The notes beneath the pieces were generated by a model. That model was not told the DNA's origin. It saw only the letters and a program-made list of their open reading frames with translations, and searched no databases. This document shows positions 31,320-32,861 of a stretch of 32,861 bases of DNA, in pieces (the stretch's first letter is position 1; each line of letters begins with the position of its first letter). The stretch lies in assembly GCA_002407775.1 (NCBI GenBank), contig DHOP01000093.1:1-32861 (forward strand), in the 5' to 3' direction. Made by a program: the position numbers and the translations under genes. This DNA is from Prevotella sp. UBA5387 (lineage in GTDB: Bacteria > Bacteroidota > Bacteroidia > Bacteroidales > Bacteroidaceae).

Positions 31320-31955
31320 TCATCCTCTGGGTACTAGTCCCTCTATGTATTTGCATAGTATGGAGATACCCTTCACATTCTCACCACCTTGCGGAATGAT
31401 GAGATCGGCAAACCGTTTTGTGGGTTCGATAAACTGTTCGTGCATAGGTTTGAGGACCTTGAGATAACGCTCAACCACCATGGATACCGTGCGTCCTCGA
31501 TCGATTGTATCGCGTTGAATGTTGCGAATGAGCCTTTCGTCAGGGTCAGCATCAACAAATATCTTAAGGTCCATCATTTCTCTAAGCTTCTTGTTGATAA
31601 GTGTCATGATGCCTTCGATGATGATGACAGGTTTGGGCTCTACATGAACGGTTTCTGGCAAGCGATTGCTAAGAAGGTAACTGTAGGTTGGTTGCTCTAT
31701 GGGGAATCCTTGACGAAGTTCATTTATTTGTTTGATGAGTAGTTTCCAGTCAAAAGCGTCGGGGTGGTCGAAGTTAATAGCTCTTCGCTCTTCGTCTGTA
31801 AGGTCTGTGGTGTCGTTATAATACGAATCCAATGGCACAACGGCCACGTGGTTCGGTGGCAATGCGCCAACTATCTTCTTCACTACAGTTGTCTTGCCGG
31901 AACCTGTGCCACCGGCAATGCCAATAATCGTAATGTTGTCTGATCTTGCGTCCAT
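31320..31955 (-). CDS. udk: Uridine kinase
   Basis: The 211-residue protein matches uridine/cytidine kinase in length and motifs. The P-loop is GGTGSGKTT (15-23), followed by VPLDSYYND. NFDHPDAFDW binds the nucleoside, and PTYSYLLSNRLPET, VIIIEGIM (Walker B-like) and ERLIRNIQRDTIDRGRT (lid region) complete the core. It phosphorylates uridine and cytidine to the monophosphates in pyrimidine salvage, in the cytosol. It is probably transcribed alone, with a terminator at 31231-31278. Confidence 0.96.
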   Translation of the reverse strand: MDARSDNITIIGIAGGTGSGKTTVVKKIVGALPPNHVAVVPLDSYYNDTTDLTDEERRAINFDHPDAFDWKLLIKQINELRQGFPIEQPTYSYLLSNRLPETVHVEPKPVIIIEGIMTLINKKLREMMDLKIFVDADPDERLIRNIQRDTIDRGRTVSMVVERYLKVLKPMHEQFIEPTKRFADLIIPQGGENVKGISILCKYIEGLVPRG

Positions 31956-32006
31956 TGACTTGCAAATAATTTATTTATAATGTTTAAAATCTATTCTTTA
32001 TCCATC

Positions 32007-32594
32007 CTACGGCAGTAAACCGATTTCCCTAAACATTCTACCATAATAGTTAGCTTTATCCTCTAACTTCATTGGATAAGCTCGTGAAGAACTCGGAAGA
32101 CGGTAGAGGGCAAGTTGGCGACCCTCAAAAGGGAAATTTTCATGTTCTCCCATCTTTATTTTCTTCGCTTCAATACCGTAGTGATTTGTAAAGATCTCTG
32201 TGGCCAATTGACCAGCAGCAAGCACTGCTTTGCATTGGGGCAGGGAGCGGAGCAAATCGTCAAGGTTGGCTGGCTCGATCACTTCGAGGTCTTTGTCGGA
32301 CGCCGTTCCTTGTGTCCTTCTGATTCGTAAGCAAGTATCGAAGATAGCTATGCCACGCTCGCTACAGAACTTTTGAATCACCTCTAATCGATACGTCTTG
32401 TTTTCCTCGTCAACAAAGTATAGTCTATCTCCAAAAAAATAGAGGCCAAAGATGCGCCACATATCATTGGAAAAGTTTGGATAATACCACGCCATACACC
32501 ATCGTTTTGGTGCGGGAGGAAAAGTACCAAGCATCAAAAGCTTAGCATTGGAAGGCAGAAACGGTTCGAAAGGGTGGTTTTCGATGTCACTCAT
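32007..32594 (-). CDS. Uracil-DNA-glycosylase-superfamily protein
   Basis: The product is 195 residues from ATG 32594, which overlaps the upstream stop codon as ATGA; the longer frame from GTG 32621 is not needed. The N-terminal LMLGTFPPAPKRWCMAWYYPNFSNDMWRIFG fits the nucleotide-binding motif of the uracil-DNA glycosylase superfamily, with G-FPP in the place of the catalytic loop. Later LPSSSRAY resembles the second motif (usually HPS or LPS-type). The family removes uracil or mismatched thymine from DNA, but this branch is poorly characterised and the substrate is unknown. It is coupled to an endonuclease/exonuclease/phosphatase gene upstream. Confidence 0.8.
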   Translation of the reverse strand: MSDIENHPFEPFLPSNAKLLMLGTFPPAPKRWCMAWYYPNFSNDMWRIFGLYFFGDRLYFVDEENKTYRLEVIQKFCSERGIAIFDTCLRIRRTQGTASDKDLEVIEPANLDDLLRSLPQCKAVLAAGQLATEIFTNHYGIEAKKIKMGEHENFPFEGRQLALYRLPSSSRAYPMKLEDKANYYGRMFREIGLLP

Positions 32595-32839
32595 CGTTGC
32601 TCTTTTACCAAATAGACACACACAGGCAAGTGATCGGAAAAACCGTCAAGCCAAACTCCCCCTGCGGTAGTACGCTTGGTAGATCCCTTGTATTGACCTT
32701 CTGTTTGGAAGAGATAGGGCATTCGTTGAATTTCGCACTTGAGATACTTCAAGTCGCGATAATCTTTGCTTCCCTTTTTATTTATAAGATTAGGAGTCAC
32801 AAGTATTTGATCAAAGAGATTCCACGCCCCTTGATACAT
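32591..32839 (-). pseudogene. C-terminal end of an endonuclease/exonuclease/phosphatase protein
   Basis: This is 82 residues of the C-terminal part of the endonuclease/exonuclease/phosphatase fold, with YQGAWNLFDQILV (the metal-site D region) and the closing SDHLPV with the catalytic histidine. The N-terminal catalytic two-thirds must lie beyond the right edge. However, the same frame meets a TAG at 32858-32860, six codons before ATG 32839, where the family would continue. Either the gene is broken or there is a frameshift or sequence error near the edge. If intact, members act as nucleases or phosphatases. Confidence 0.6.
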
Positions 32840-32861
32840 CAGTGTGCCAGTACCCTGCTAC

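Overview
The window looks like a chromosomal segment of a Bacteroidales bacterium, most likely of the Prevotella/Segatella type. The evidence is a SusC/SusD pair with a transmembrane propeller regulator, many promoters of the Bacteroidetes form TAnnTTTG, few Shine-Dalgarno sites, and the run rlmN - pdxA-like - flippase-like - sigma54 activator - lptE - TPR - secG. No sequence search was possible, so family names rest on motifs and recalled relatives.

Region 1-3200 is accessory-looking. It has paired TGTGACATGTCACA palindromes around a 51-nt AT-only hairpin, a stand-alone AraC-type DNA-binding domain, a CatA-like O-acetyltransferase, a broken CDP-alcohol phosphatidyltransferase, and a convergent MerR/GyrI-like drug-sensing regulator. 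A 19-nt sequence occurs once on each side of this block (239-257 and 2736-2754). Degenerate intergenic repeats follow.

Region 3200-13400 is a compact glycan-uptake locus: a one-piece transmembrane regulator (propeller sensor joined directly to an AraC domain, with no kinase or receiver), susC, susD and a surface lipoprotein made of two related domains around two Ig-like domains. No glycoside hydrolase is present. Two direct repeats 21 bp apart lie upstream of susC next to a -7 box and are a good operator candidate.

At 13616-13945 there is a 312-bp non-coding element with imperfect 17-bp terminal inverted repeats and a 9-bp target duplication. It carries an alternating set of REP-like hairpins and sits exactly at the stop codon of the next gene.

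Region 13938-19200 (minus strand) is a tightly coupled operon: an L-galactose/L-fucose dehydrogenase-like aldo-keto reductase, a lactonase-type amidohydrolase, a FucP-like permease and a Zn-dependent dehydrogenase, preceded by a LacI regulator. It reads as an oxidative deoxysugar (L-fucose or L-galactose) pathway; the dehydratase and the cleavage step are not in the window.

Region 19500-32861 is mainly housekeeping: a cation diffusion facilitator, a TonB-type protein, tRNA-His, the secG/TPR/lptE/sigma54-activator cluster, a flippase-like membrane protein, a PdxA homologue that has lost most hallmark active-site residues, rlmN, a SpoIID-domain protein paired with an AmpG-like permease, uridine kinase, a uracil-DNA-glycosylase-fold protein and the C-terminal end of an endonuclease/exonuclease/phosphatase protein at the edge.
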